In this document: one piece after another, positions 31,533-40,899 of the stretch
Layout of the letters: every line of letters starts with the position of its first letter
How positions within the stretch are numbered: position 1 is the stretch's first letter
Program-made: the position numbers and the translations under genes
Notes under the pieces: generated by a model
Databases searched by the model: none
What the model was told of the DNA's origin: nothing
Seen by the model: the letters and a program-made list of their open reading frames with translations, nothing else
DNA from: Methylobacterium frigidaeris
Lineage (GTDB): Bacteria; Pseudomonadota; Alphaproteobacteria; Rhizobiales; Beijerinckiaceae
DNA: 43,551 nt
Direction of reading: 5' to 3'
Assembly: GCF_022179185.1 (NCBI RefSeq)
Contig: NZ_BPQJ01000027.1
Coordinates: 1 to 43,551 of the forward strand

Positions 31533-33302
31533 TTAGCTCGGGCTTGCATCTGGGCTCGCGACGCGGAGCCGCGCCGCGAGATGGCGGCGGTAGCGCTCGG
31601 CCTCGGCCTGGAGCCGCGCTTGCTCCTCCGCATCGGCGGAATGGCCGGCCATCGTCGCCGCACCGAGCTGGAACGCGGCGTAGGCGATCTCCAGCCAGGC
31701 GACGAGATCCGGATCCGGCGCCCGGCCGGTCCGCCGGGCGACGACCGCGCTCAGGTGCCGCCCGGCCGCGCCCTCCAGCCCGAACTCGATGGCGGCTCCC
31801 GCGACGTCCCAGGCGATGTCCTGGCAGCCGACGAGGTCGTGGGCGGCGTGGTGGTCGACCGCGTCGGTCTTCAGGATCGTGCCGTCGCGCAGGACGAGCC
31901 ATTCCCAAGGGTGCACACGGTTGTCGGTCTCGACCGGCTGCATCCCCGCGGCGAAGGCCGGGAGCGCGGCGCGCCAGCCGTCGACGGCCCGCGCCGCCGC
32001 GTCGCCCAGAGCCTCGGCCGCGTTGTGGCGCGCCATCTCCCACAAAGCGTGAAGGGAGGCGCCGCGTCCGGGACCGCAGGCGAAGGACGTGGCGCGAAAC
32101 CCGAGATAGTCACCGACCCGTTCGGCGAGGCGGAGGGGATCGAGGCGGGTGCGGTCGAGCGGCGTCGCCGCCTCGATCCAGCGTTCCACCAGGAAGCCAT
32201 GGCGGAACCCGGCCACCTCCGGGGTGAACCCGGCCGCGTGCAGCGCCCGGGCACGCCCGACCTTCCGCTCGCCCTCCGCCCCGAGGCCGACGAACTTGGC
32301 GAGCCAGGTCCCATGCGTGGTCCGCGCCAGGAACTTGCGGCGCTCCTGCATCGGGTTGGCCGGCGGCCAGGCGGCGCGGTCGTCGGAGCGGTGCCGCCGC
32401 CAGGCGCCCCCCGAGATCTCCTCGAGCGGCGCGGTGAGCGGCCCGACGAGCGGGGCGAGCCAGGCCTCCAGCCGGTGCTCCGGCCGCTCCGCCCGGAGAA
32501 CGAGGTCGTCGAAGGTCAGGACGTGGCGCCGGGCCTGGCCGTAACGCCGGCGGGTCTCCTCGGCCGCCTGGTGCCCCGGCGCCCCGGCATGGCTCGGGAA
32601 CAGCGCGACGCGATCCGCCGGGATCCCTCGGCTTTCGAGCATGCCGAGCACCGCCCCGAAGGAGCTGCCCGACAGCCCCGGCCCCTCGTCGGCGATGGCG
32701 ACATCGCGGGTCGGGTCGAACCGGTCGCGCAGAGCGTCCGACAGGCGCAGCTCGCGCCGGAACGGGTGGCCGGTCGGCCGGACGGTCACCAGATCGCCGT
32801 CGAGGCCGGCCGCGACCATCGCGCCGAGGCTCGTCCCGATGCTGCGCAGGCCGATCACCGTCGCGCCAGCATCGAACCCGGAGGCAGCGGCCGCGGTCGC
32901 GTAAGCCTCCGGATAGACGGCGTAGAAGGCGAAACCCTCGGGCAGGCGGATTTCCAGGGGAGTAGAGGCCAGCCCGGCGCAGGCCCGCGCGATCTCGGCC
33001 CGGTCCGGGATCGCACCCGCCGCAAATCCGCTCCGCCACGACGCCCAGACGGCACCGGCGAGCCGCACCAGCACCCCAGTCAGCCGCGCCGTCGCACCGT
33101 CATGCGCGTCCCGGCCGGTCTCCCGGAACGCCGCATCCGCCACACCCTGCACGAGTTCGCCCGCAGCGATCAGCGCGCCCACGAGCGCGGCGTGGCGTGC
33201 GAGGCCGGGCCTGAGCCCGCCTGCTGCCTCGACGGCCTCCTGGAGGCGGGCGACCTCGTCGCGGGAATCGGCCTGGCGTCGAACGTCGCCGTAGACGAGC
33301 AT
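31533..33302 (-). CDS. Multi-domain protein with phosphoribosyltransferase-like core and kinase-like C-terminus
   Basis: ATG 33302 is chosen over 33389 because the upstream 29 residues include a palindromic DNA repeat. The 589-residue product has a helical N-terminus (1-125), then a region that resembles a phosphoribosyltransferase. This region has a Val-Ile-Gly-Leu-Arg-Ser-Ile-Gly-Thr-Ser loop (149-158) and a PRPP-loop-like Ala-Asp-Glu-Gly-Pro-Gly-Leu-Ser-Gly-Ser-Ser (204-214). From about 325 it has a Trp-Leu-Ala-Lys-Phe segment and later Lys-Thr-Asp-Ala-Val-Asp-His-His and Gln-Asp-Ile-Ala-Trp-Asp (478-499), which look remotely like phosphotransferase enzymes. I do not recognise a named family; domain calls are by motif and uncertain. 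Confidence 0.6.
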   Translation of the reverse strand: MLVYGDVRRQADSRDEVARLQEAVEAAGGLRPGLARHAALVGALIAAGELVQGVADAAFRETGRDAHDGATARLTGVLVRLAGAVWASWRSGFAAGAIPDRAEIARACAGLASTPLEIRLPEGFAFYAVYPEAYATAAAASGFDAGATVIGLRSIGTSLGAMVAAGLDGDLVTVRPTGHPFRRELRLSDALRDRFDPTRDVAIADEGPGLSGSSFGAVLGMLESRGIPADRVALFPSHAGAPGHQAAEETRRRYGQARRHVLTFDDLVLRAERPEHRLEAWLAPLVGPLTAPLEEISGGAWRRHRSDDRAAWPPANPMQERRKFLARTTHGTWLAKFVGLGAEGERKVGRARALHAAGFTPEVAGFRHGFLVERWIEAATPLDRTRLDPLRLAERVGDYLGFRATSFACGPGRGASLHALWEMARHNAAEALGDAAARAVDGWRAALPAFAAGMQPVETDNRVHPWEWLVLRDGTILKTDAVDHHAAHDLVGCQDIAWDVAGAAIEFGLEGAAGRHLSAVVARRTGRAPDPDLVAWLEIAYAAFQLGAATMAGHSADAEEQARLQAEAERYRRHLAARLRVASPDASPS

Positions 33303-33370
33303 GAGCGAAACACGCCTCGGGGTCGAGAGTTGCAGAAGTCCGGGAGACTGCCCGATTGTCTCCCAAGCGA

Positions 33371-33409
33371 ATCCCATCCACGACCTCATCCTGAGGTCGT
33401 GGATGGGAT
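33371..33409. repeat. Perfect 18-bp palindrome (REP-like or terminator)
   Basis: Two perfect 18-bp arms with a 3-nt centre lie between the hybrid kinase stop and the 589-residue gene. The core CCTCA-TCC-TGAGG is of a type I associate with intergenic palindromic repeats in alphaproteobacteria. It has no T-run, so it may be a transcript-end or boundary element rather than a classical terminator. Confidence 0.7.
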
Positions 33410-33502
33410 AACGCCTGTTTGGCCGCGCGATTCTCCTGTTTGCCGTTTTGGAGTTCTGGCCAGAGAGAACGCCATATCGTCCGCCGACCGGTCACAGCAC
33501 CC

Positions 33503-36500
33503 TCACGGCGCCGCCGCCCGATCCGGCGCGTCCGCCGCCTCACTCGCCACACCCGGGCTCATCAGCCCGCGCAGGGTCGCCGCCAGGTCGGCCATGCCGA
33601 GGCCCGCCTTCGGCAGGATGCGGTCGGCCTGGCCGGCGAGGCGGCGGCGGTCCTCCGCGGTGACGTCCTTGGCGGTCAGGACGACGACCGGGATGTCGCG
33701 CCAGTCCGGCCGGTCGCGCAGGGCGCGCAGGAAGCCGAACCCGTCCAGCTCCGGCATCATCAGGTCGAGGAGGATCAGCCCCGGCTTGCGCACGCCGACG
33801 GCCTCCAGGCCGGCCAGGCCGTTCTCGGCGCTCGCCACCCGCCAGCCCTCGCGGGTCAGCATGGTCGTCATGCGCTCGCGCACGTCCGGGTCGTCGTCGA
33901 CCACCAGCACCGGCCCCTCGTGGATGGCGGGCCGGAAGCGCTCCATCGCGTCCTTCAACGCGCCCCACTCGACCGGCTTGTGCAGGTAGTCGGTGGCGCC
34001 GAGCGAGAAGGCGAGGTTCTGCTCGTCGAGCACCGTCACCATGATGACCGGCGTCGCGCCGAAATCGGGATCGGCGCGCAGTGCGCGCAGCACCGCCCAG
34101 CCATCCATGCGCGGCATCGTCACGTCGAGGAGGACGACGCGGGGGCGCAGAAGCCGCGCCTGCTCCAGGCCGGCGCGGCCGTCCGGGGCGGTCGCGACCG
34201 TGAACCCGTCCCGGCGCAGGAAGCGGGCGAGGAGGTCGCGGGTCGCCGGGTCATCGTCGACGACGAGGACGAGGTTGGAGCCGGTGTCGGGCCGAGGCCC
34301 CCCGGCGGTCGACACCTCGGGCACGATCTGGCCGGCGGGCTCGGCCGGGTCACGCTCCTCGTAGAGCGCCGGCAGTTCCAGGGTGAAGGTGGTGCCCTCT
34401 CCGAGCCGGCTCTCGACGGAGATCTCGCCGCCGAGCATCTGCGCGAAGGCGCGGGTGATGGCGAGCCCCAGCCCCGTGCCGCCGAAGCGGCGGGTGGTCG
34501 AGGCATCCGCCTGGGTGAAGCGCTGGAACAGCCGGGCCTGCTGCTCCTCGCTCATGCCGATGCCGGTATCGGCGACGATGAAGCGCAGCCGGTCGCCACC
34601 CTCCCGGTGCTCCCGCTCCGCGGTGAGCGTGATGGTGCCGCCCTCGGTGAACTTGGCGGCGTTGCTGAGCAGGTTGATCAGGCACTGCCGGAGCTTCGTC
34701 GCGTCGGTATGCGCGCGCCCGAGGCCGTCGCCGAGGGTCAGGCTCAGGGTATTGCCCTTCTTGACCACCAGGGCGTCGACCGTGGTGGCGACCTCCCGGA
34801 CCGTCTCGGCGACGTCGAGATCCTCGGCGTAGACCTCCATCCGCTCGGCCTCGATCTTCGAGAGGTCGAGCACGTCGTTGATGAGGCCGAGCAGGTGACG
34901 GGCATTCGCCTCGATCTTGCGCATGTCGGCGAGCAGGCTCTCCTCGCCGAGTTCCTCCATCTCCTCCTGCAGCATCTCCGCGTAGCCGATCACCGCCGAG
35001 AGCGGCGTGCGCAATTCGTGGCTCATGTTGGCGAGGAACTGGCTCTTGGCGCGGTTGGCCTCCTCGGCCGCCTCCTTGGCCGCCTCGAGCTGCAGTTCGG
35101 CCTCCTTGCGGGCGGTGACGTCGGCATGCGCGCCGACCCATTCGCGCACGCGCCCGTCCTCCTCCAGGATCGGAACCCCGCGCCCCTCCATGTGGCGCCA
35201 GACGCCGTCTTGGCGGCGCAGGCGGTGCTCGATGGCGTAGAGCGTGCGCGACGCGACCGCCCGTTCCCAGGCGTCCCGCGTCGCCTCGCGGTCGTCGGGA
35301 TGGACCGCCTCCAGGAAGCCTTGGCCCGCGGCCTCGGCGGGCGTCTGGCCGGTGAAGCGGGTCCATTCCGAGGTGACCTGCCGGAAGGCCCCGTCCGGCG
35401 TGGTGGTCCAGACGATGGCCGAGGTGGCCTCGGTGAGGGAGCGGAACCGCTCCTCGCTGTCGACCAGGCGGCGCTCGGCGAGCTTGGCGAGGGTCACGTC
35501 GTCCATGACGATGCCGACGCCGTCGGCCCGCTCGCCCTCAGGGCCGCGGCCGCGGCGGCGCAAGGGGAAGAAGCTCGCCTCGAAGTGGCGGATCCCACCC
35601 GGCGCGCTCGGGGCCGGCACCCCGACCTCGACATTGGCGGTGACGAGCCCGCTGTCGCGCGCCGCCGCGAGCTTCGGCCCGAGCGCGTCGCGCAAGGAGG
35701 GCAGGAGCGCCCAGATCGGCGCGCCGAGATCGGCGCCGAAGCCGCGCTCGCTCATGTTGCCGAGCGCCCGGTTCATGTGCTGGAGGTTGAGGTCGCGGTC
35801 GAGGAAGCCCAGACCGACGGGTGCGTTCTCCAGGACGCTCTCCAGCAGGTCGGCCATGCGCTGGCTCTCGCGGCGGCGCACCAGGGCGAGGCGCGCCAGC
35901 AGGCCGACCGCCGCGAGCGCGGCGGCGAGCGTGACGAGGGGCAGGAGCGGCGAGCGCAAGGCATCGGCCTCGGCGAGGCGGCGCAGGTCGGTGGCCGCCC
36001 GGTCCTGGACCTCCCGCGTCAGGTCGCGCACCGCGTCCATGACGCGCTTGCCCTCCCCGGTCTGGATCAGCGCCAAGGCGGCGTCCTGGCCGCCCGCCCG
36101 GCGCGCGGCGACGACCCGGGCGGCGTAATCCATCTCGGCCGCGATCACGCTCCGGCGCCGCTCCCGCAGGGTCCGGTCGAGCGTCACCGCGTCGAGGGCG
36201 GAGAGCTCGCCGTCGATCCGGATGAGCGCCGCCTCGTAGGGTTCGAGGTAATCCTCGCGGCCGGTCAGGACGTAGCCGCGCTGACCGGTCTCGAGGTCCT
36301 TCATGCTCGAGAGCACGTGCTCGCTCAGGACCATCACACGTCCGAGCCGCTCGGCCTCGGCCCGGCTGCGGGCCCCCGCGACGTAGTTCCAGCCGCCGGC
36401 CGCGACCGCGACGACGAGGAGGAGGAAGGCCAGCGGCGAACCCGGCAGGCGCCGGCCGGGGGCGAGGAAGCGCCAGCGATGCGTGGAGGCGGTCTTGCTG

Positions 36501-36505
36501 CTCAT
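33503..36505 (-). CDS. Hybrid sensor histidine kinase with CHASE3-like sensor, two PAS and two receiver domains
   Basis: ATG 36505 is preceded by AAGGTGAC; the open frame upstream (to 36616) has no better start. The 1000-residue protein has two spans (about 24-43 and 187-208) around a periplasmic helical sensor region (about 45-185) with the Gly-Gln-Arg-Gly-Tyr-Val-Leu-Thr-Gly motif of CHASE3. PAS domains follow at about 215-340 and 350-465. HisKA has His496 in Ser-His-Glu-Leu-Arg-Thr-Pro, and the ATPase domain has Gly-Thr-Gly-Leu-Gly-Leu. Two receivers at the C-terminus each keep the acidic pair, phospho-acceptor Asp and Lys. It may phosphorylate its own receivers in a relay. No partner regulator gene is adjacent. 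Confidence 0.93.
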   Translation of the reverse strand: MSSKTASTHRWRFLAPGRRLPGSPLAFLLLVVAVAAGGWNYVAGARSRAEAERLGRVMVLSEHVLSSMKDLETGQRGYVLTGREDYLEPYEAALIRIDGELSALDAVTLDRTLRERRRSVIAAEMDYAARVVAARRAGGQDAALALIQTGEGKRVMDAVRDLTREVQDRAATDLRRLAEADALRSPLLPLVTLAAALAAVGLLARLALVRRRESQRMADLLESVLENAPVGLGFLDRDLNLQHMNRALGNMSERGFGADLGAPIWALLPSLRDALGPKLAAARDSGLVTANVEVGVPAPSAPGGIRHFEASFFPLRRRGRGPEGERADGVGIVMDDVTLAKLAERRLVDSEERFRSLTEATSAIVWTTTPDGAFRQVTSEWTRFTGQTPAEAAGQGFLEAVHPDDREATRDAWERAVASRTLYAIEHRLRRQDGVWRHMEGRGVPILEEDGRVREWVGAHADVTARKEAELQLEAAKEAAEEANRAKSQFLANMSHELRTPLSAVIGYAEMLQEEMEELGEESLLADMRKIEANARHLLGLINDVLDLSKIEAERMEVYAEDLDVAETVREVATTVDALVVKKGNTLSLTLGDGLGRAHTDATKLRQCLINLLSNAAKFTEGGTITLTAEREHREGGDRLRFIVADTGIGMSEEQQARLFQRFTQADASTTRRFGGTGLGLAITRAFAQMLGGEISVESRLGEGTTFTLELPALYEERDPAEPAGQIVPEVSTAGGPRPDTGSNLVLVVDDDPATRDLLARFLRRDGFTVATAPDGRAGLEQARLLRPRVVLLDVTMPRMDGWAVLRALRADPDFGATPVIMVTVLDEQNLAFSLGATDYLHKPVEWGALKDAMERFRPAIHEGPVLVVDDDPDVRERMTTMLTREGWRVASAENGLAGLEAVGVRKPGLILLDLMMPELDGFGFLRALRDRPDWRDIPVVVLTAKDVTAEDRRRLAGQADRILPKAGLGMADLAATLRGLMSPGVASEAADAPDRAAAP

Positions 36506-36773
36506 GTCACCTTGCTCTCGCGCCCCCGGCGGGATCCGCGTGTCCCTCATGAAACTCGCGACTCCCGGCATCGCCCCGTGCCGGCAACGCTGCGGCGGAG
36601 ATTTCTTGAGGCGCATTGCGCGACCGGAGCCGGGGCTCGGGCCGAAACTTGGCGCGAGCGCGACGCGACCGGCCCGGCTCCGGATGCCGGACGGGTGCGC
36701 GAAAGCCGCACAGGGTGAAACATTGTCCCGCCTCGCACGTCACCCCGGGGTCGCCGGAACGAGGAGGACGACG

Positions 36774-37775
36774 ATGCGACACAAGCCGCTGCGCGAGCAG
36801 GTCATCGTGGTCACGGGCGCGTCGAGCGGCATCGGCCTTGCCACCGCCCGCATGGCCGCCGAGAACGGCGCCCGGGTGGTGCTGGCCGCCCGCAGCGGCG
36901 ACGTGCTCGCCCGGCTGGCCGAGGAGTTCGGCGCCCGCGCGGTCGCCGTCACGGCGGATGTGGGCGACCGGGCGCAGGTCGAGGCGATCGCCGACAGGGC
37001 GGTCGCGACGTTCGGCGGCTTCGATACCTGGGTCAACGTCGCGGGGCTCACCGTCTACGGGCCCCTGCGCGAGATCACCCAGGACGACCACGAGCGGCTC
37101 ATCCGCACCAATTTCTGGGGCACGGTGAACGGCTCCCTGGTCGCCGCCGAGCATCTGCGCCGGCGCGGCGGTGCGCTGATCAATGTCGGCAGCATCGCCT
37201 CCGACCTCGCCTTCCCGTTTCAGGGCCTCTACGCCGCCTCCAAACACGCGGTGAAGGGCTTCACCGATACGCTGCGCATGGAGCTGATCGCCGAGGGCGC
37301 CCCGGTCTCGGTGACGCTGGTCAAGCCCGCCTCCGTCGACACGCCGCTGCCGAACCGGGCGCGCAACTACATGGACCGCCAGCCGACGCTGCCGCCGCCG
37401 ATCTACCCGCCGGAGGAAGTCGCCAACGCCATCCTGCACGCTGCGGTGCATCCGCAGCGCGACATCTTCGTCGGCGGCGGCGGCAAGCTGTTCGTGATGG
37501 GCAAGGAATTCGCCCCCGGCGCCTATGACGAGCTCGCCCCCGCGATCATCGCCCTGCAGAAGCGCGCGGAGCCGCCCCGCGACCCGGCGGGCGCCCTCCA
37601 CGCCCCGGCACGAGCCGGCGAGGAGCGCGGCGACCCGCCGACTTACGTCATGCGTACCAGCGCTTATACCCGGGCGAGCCTGCACCCGCTGGCGAGCGCC
37701 GGCGTCGCCGCGGGGCTGGCCGCGACGGCGGCCCTGCTGCTCGGCGGCCTCGCGGGCGGGCGGCGGCGGTTGTGA
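36774..37775 (+). CDS. SDR-family oxidoreductase with C-terminal membrane segment
   Basis: A 333-residue short-chain dehydrogenase: cofactor motif Thr-Gly-Ala-Ser-Ser-Gly-Ile-Gly (14-21), Asn-Val-Ala-Gly (88-91), catalytic Ser140, and Tyr153 with Lys157 in Tyr-Ala-Ala-Ser-Lys. Most relatives end near residue 250. Here 80 further residues follow, with a Pro/Arg-rich linker and a hydrophobic stretch (about 305-325) that looks like a membrane anchor. GAGGAGGACG precedes the ATG. It is divergent from the hybrid kinase (269 nt between them). The substrate is unknown. Confidence 0.92.
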   Translation: MRHKPLREQVIVVTGASSGIGLATARMAAENGARVVLAARSGDVLARLAEEFGARAVAVTADVGDRAQVEAIADRAVATFGGFDTWVNVAGLTVYGPLREITQDDHERLIRTNFWGTVNGSLVAAEHLRRRGGALINVGSIASDLAFPFQGLYAASKHAVKGFTDTLRMELIAEGAPVSVTLVKPASVDTPLPNRARNYMDRQPTLPPPIYPPEEVANAILHAAVHPQRDIFVGGGGKLFVMGKEFAPGAYDELAPAIIALQKRAEPPRDPAGALHAPARAGEERGDPPTYVMRTSAYTRASLHPLASAGVAAGLAATAALLLGGLAGGRRRL

Positions 37776-37898
37776 GGGTCTGGTCGAGAGCCTCGACGGA
37801 ACTGAGAATCGCCCTGTGAGTCCGGGGCCACGCAGCGGAGACCGGAATGACCCGGAGGTGTCAATTCGGCCAGTGACATCGACGATGATCCCGCGAGC

Positions 37899-39215
37899 TC
37901 ACCCCGCCCGCGGTCGAACCCCCTCCCCCGCGTCGAGATCCCGCCCCCGCGTCTCCGGCAGCCTCCACGCCGCCACCGTGCCGATCAGGCTGAAGGCGGC
38001 GAGGTAGTAGGCCGGCGCCATCCGGTCGCCGGTAGCCGAGATCAGCCAGTTGATGACGTAGTTGGTGCTGCCGCCGAACACCGAGACCGACAGGGCGTAG
38101 ACGATGGCGAGGCCGGAGCTGCGCACCGCGCGCGGCAGTGATTCCGGGATGCCCACGATGATCGCCGCCGCGTTGATCGAGGACAGGGCCGAGAGCAGGA
38201 AGGTCACGGCGTAGACGGCCAGCGGCCCCGGCGCCCGCAGGAGCCAGGCGAAGGCCGGGACCGCCAGGAGCAGGATCAGGGCGCGGGGCCAGATCATCAC
38301 CGGCCGCCGGCCGTAGCGGTCGGCGAGGAACCCCCCGAGCAGCGGGAAGGCCACCGAGGCGAGGCCCAGCGCGATCGGCACCGCGGTCGCGACGGTCTCG
38401 GACAGGCCCAGGGTCGCGCCGGCATAGACCGGCATGTTGGTGCCGACCGCGTTCGAGACCGTCGAGGCGGCGACGGCCAGGAAGGTCAGCCCGAGCAGGC
38501 GGCCGTGCTCGCGCAGCAACCGGGCGATCACCGCCCCGGTCGAGGCCGAGGCGTCCGGATCCGCCTCGATGCCCCCGGTCTCCGGCAGGTGGCTGCGGAT
38601 GACGAGGCCGACCGGCACGACGGCGAGGCCGACCAGGAACATCACCCGCCAGCCCCATTCCGCCATGGCGGCGTCGCCGACGACGAGCGCCAGGCCCGTC
38701 GCCAGCAGGCCGGCGAACAGGGCCGCGCAGCCCTGGCTGGCGATCTGCCAGCTGGTGACGAAGCCGCGGTGCTTCGGCGGCGCCGCCTCGAGCAGGTAGG
38801 CGGTCGAGGGTCCGACCTCGCCGCCGAGCGCCAGGCCCTGGATCAGCCGGCCGACGATGACGACCCCTTGTGCCCATCCTCCGATCTGCGCGGTGCCCGG
38901 ACAGGCGGCGAGCATCAGCATGCCGAGCGCCATCAGCGCGATGGTGACCAGCATGGCGGGCTTGCGCCCGGCCCGGTCGGCCAGCGCCCCGATCAGGGCG
39001 CCGCCGATCGGCCGCATGACGTAGCCGACGCCGAACAGGGCGAGGGAGGCGAGCAGGCTGTGGCTCGTGTCGGAGGCGGGGAAGAACGCCTCGCCGATCG
39101 CCTTGGCGAAGAAGGCGTAGACGGTGAAGTCGTAGAATTCGAGGGCGTTGCCGAGCACCACGGCGCCGACTGCCTTGCGGTCGAGGCCGGCGCGGACAGG
39201 ATTGCGTGCGTCCAT
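37899..39215 (-). CDS. MFS metabolite:proton symporter (MHS-type)
   Basis: A 438-residue transporter with about 12 spans. The start Gly-Asn-Ala-Leu-Glu-Phe-Tyr-Asp-Phe-Thr-Val-Tyr is typical of the metabolite:H+ symporter group (citrate, shikimate or osmolyte-type uptake). The motif Gly-Ala-Leu-Ala-Asp-Arg-Ala-Gly-Arg-Lys sits between helices 2 and 3. There is no strong ribosome-binding site at the ATG, and the small Rmf-like gene ends 8 nt before it, so the two may be coupled. The substrate is not predictable from the sequence. Confidence 0.9.
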   Translation of the reverse strand: MDARNPVRAGLDRKAVGAVVLGNALEFYDFTVYAFFAKAIGEAFFPASDTSHSLLASLALFGVGYVMRPIGGALIGALADRAGRKPAMLVTIALMALGMLMLAACPGTAQIGGWAQGVVIVGRLIQGLALGGEVGPSTAYLLEAAPPKHRGFVTSWQIASQGCAALFAGLLATGLALVVGDAAMAEWGWRVMFLVGLAVVPVGLVIRSHLPETGGIEADPDASASTGAVIARLLREHGRLLGLTFLAVAASTVSNAVGTNMPVYAGATLGLSETVATAVPIALGLASVAFPLLGGFLADRYGRRPVMIWPRALILLLAVPAFAWLLRAPGPLAVYAVTFLLSALSSINAAAIIVGIPESLPRAVRSSGLAIVYALSVSVFGGSTNYVINWLISATGDRMAPAYYLAAFSLIGTVAAWRLPETRGRDLDAGEGVRPRAG

Positions 39216-39223
39216 CCCGAAGG

Positions 39224-39418
39224 TCAGCGGCCCGGTTCGCGCTTGAGGCCGCCGGTCACCGGCTCGGCTCCCTCAGCCACGGCGGCGTCGTAGCCGGCAA
39301 GCCAGCGCTCCCGGGCCTCCGTCCCCTCGGCATAGGGGCATGCCTCCCGGGCGAGGCCTTTTTCGGGGGCGGCGCGGCCGAGGGCGTGGGCGTCGAGATT
39401 GTCGGGCGGGGATTGCAT
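39224..39418 (-). CDS. Small Rmf/CrpP-like protein
   Basis: A 64-residue protein with the pattern Gly-Arg-Ala-Ala-X-X-X-Gly then Ala-Cys-Pro-Tyr and an Arg-X-X-Trp-Leu-Ala-Gly-Tyr-X-X-Ala helix, which is that of ribosome modulation factor-like proteins. Rmf dimerises ribosomes in stationary phase; CrpP-like relatives are debated. AGGAG lies 10 nt before the ATG. It is directly upstream of the MFS symporter gene. Such small genes are easily missed. Confidence 0.7.
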   Translation of the reverse strand: MQSPPDNLDAHALGRAAPEKGLAREACPYAEGTEARERWLAGYDAAVAEGAEPVTGGLKREPGR

Positions 39419-39582
39419 CCGGGGTCGGGCTCCTGTCGGGCGTTGCGCAGCATCTAGGGCGCGGCCAGCAACCCGTCCCCCTGCGGCGTCTAGTGCGCGG
39501 CCGCTGCGAGCGCCGTCGCGCGTGGCCGGCGGCGCGGGACGGGCCTATAGGGCGTGATCCCGCCCGAGAAGGAGTCGCCGCC

Positions 39583-40893
39583 GTGCCGCATTCCCCGCCC
39601 GCCCCGTCATCGTGTGAGGTCGGCACCAAGGCCGAGCGGCGCGCGGCCTTCCTCACCGGGTGCCGGGCGGCGACGCGCCGGATCCACGCGCCGATCGTCG
39701 ACCTCGCGGCGGCCAGAGGCCACCTCAACCCGCGCGGCCTCGGGCACGCCCGGGCCTTCTCCGATCTCGGCTCGCTCGGCCAGAGCAGCGTCGGCTTCGA
39801 TACTCTCGGCGACTATGAGCAAGCCGACGCGATGGGCCGCGCGCCTTGGGGCGGCGCCGAGTACGGCGTCGTCCAGTCGCCGGAGGCCGACGCGGTCTGC
39901 GCGAAGTTCGCTCGGCTGCACGGGGGCGCCGGCGCGATCGTCTGCGCCTCCGGCCTCGCGGCGATCGCGATCGCGCTCGACGCCTTCGCCCCGAAGGCCG
40001 TGCTGATCCCCGACGGCCTCTACTTCCCGGCCTGGCGCTACCTGTCCGAGACCGGCCGGGCCGAACTCCTGACGTACCCGGCCGGCGCCTCGGGGGAGGA
40101 GGTCGGCGCCCTCATCCGGGAGGCGGGCCGGCGTTTCGCGCCCGCCGACACGATGGTCTATCTCGAGGCGCCGGCGAGCGGCACGTTCGAGATCCCGGAC
40201 ATCGCCGGCATCGTCGAGGAGGCGAGGCGGGCGGGTATCCGCACCGTGATGGACAATACCTGGGCGAGCCACGTACGCTTCCGGCCGCTCGACCACGGCA
40301 TCGCGATCGCGGTCCAGGCGACGACGAAATACGAGGGCGGCTACGGCGACACGCCGAGCGGCATCGTGGTCGCGCGCGACGAGGGCGACATCGCCCGCCT
40401 GCGCCGACAGCTCCGAGTCACTGGCCACGGCGCGGTCTCGCCCCAGACCTGCACCCGCCTGTTCCACCGGGTCGACAGCGCGGAAACCCGCCTGGAGCGG
40501 CACGCGGCCACCGCCGCGGCGCTGATGGCATGGTTCGAGAGCCAGCCCTTCACGGCCGGGATCCTGAGCCCGGCCCGCGAGGGGAGCCCCTACCACGTCC
40601 GCTTCCGGCAGTATTTCGGCGCCGGCAACAGCCTGTTCACGGTCGCGTTCGACGGGGCGCTCCCGGCGGAGCGGGTCCACGCCTTCGTCGATGCTCTGCT
40701 CTTGTTTCGCGTCGCCGAGAGCTGGGGCGGCCACGTCTCGCTGGTGCTGCCGGTCCATCCGCGCCGCGACCCGGCGAGTTCATCCAAGGAATCTCTGCCG
40801 AAAGGCGCGATGTTCCGCTTCAATGCCGGCCTGGAAGAGGCCGACGACCTGGTCGCCGACCTCGCGCAGGCGTCGCGCGGGACGCTTCTTTAA
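39583..40893 (+). CDS. Cystathionine lyase-type PLP enzyme (Cys/Met metabolism family)
   Basis: GTG 39583 is chosen because AAGGAG lies just upstream; the frame is open further upstream but with unlikely Arg-rich residues. The 436-residue product has the fold-type I PLP motifs Ala-Ser-Gly-Leu-Ala-Ala (122-127), Val-Met-Asp-Asn-Thr-Trp (Asp224), and the Schiff-base Lys249 in Gln-Ala-Thr-Thr-Lys-Tyr. The closest general match is cystathionine beta-lyase. Homocysteine formation in methionine biosynthesis is the likely role, but gamma-synthase or lyase activity cannot be excluded. It is convergent with the lipoprotein gene (6-nt gap). Confidence 0.88.
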   Translation: MPHSPPAPSSCEVGTKAERRAAFLTGCRAATRRIHAPIVDLAAARGHLNPRGLGHARAFSDLGSLGQSSVGFDTLGDYEQADAMGRAPWGGAEYGVVQSPEADAVCAKFARLHGGAGAIVCASGLAAIAIALDAFAPKAVLIPDGLYFPAWRYLSETGRAELLTYPAGASGEEVGALIREAGRRFAPADTMVYLEAPASGTFEIPDIAGIVEEARRAGIRTVMDNTWASHVRFRPLDHGIAIAVQATTKYEGGYGDTPSGIVVARDEGDIARLRRQLRVTGHGAVSPQTCTRLFHRVDSAETRLERHAATAAALMAWFESQPFTAGILSPAREGSPYHVRFRQYFGAGNSLFTVAFDGALPAERVHAFVDALLLFRVAESWGGHVSLVLPVHPRRDPASSSKESLPKGAMFRFNAGLEEADDLVADLAQASRGTLL

Positions 40894-40899
40894 GGCGTC

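Noticed and set aside
31581..33989. Plus-strand frame of about 802 codons
   Set aside because: It overlaps the 589-residue gene and the kinase on the other strand and looks like a high-GC shadow.
33419..36718. Plus-strand open frame of about 1099 codons
   Set aside because: It lies opposite the hybrid histidine kinase and arises from high GC3; the kinase has clear motifs on the other strand.
37783..37797. 6-bp hairpin after the SDR gene
   Set aside because: It is too short and lacks a T-run; listing it as a terminator would be guesswork.
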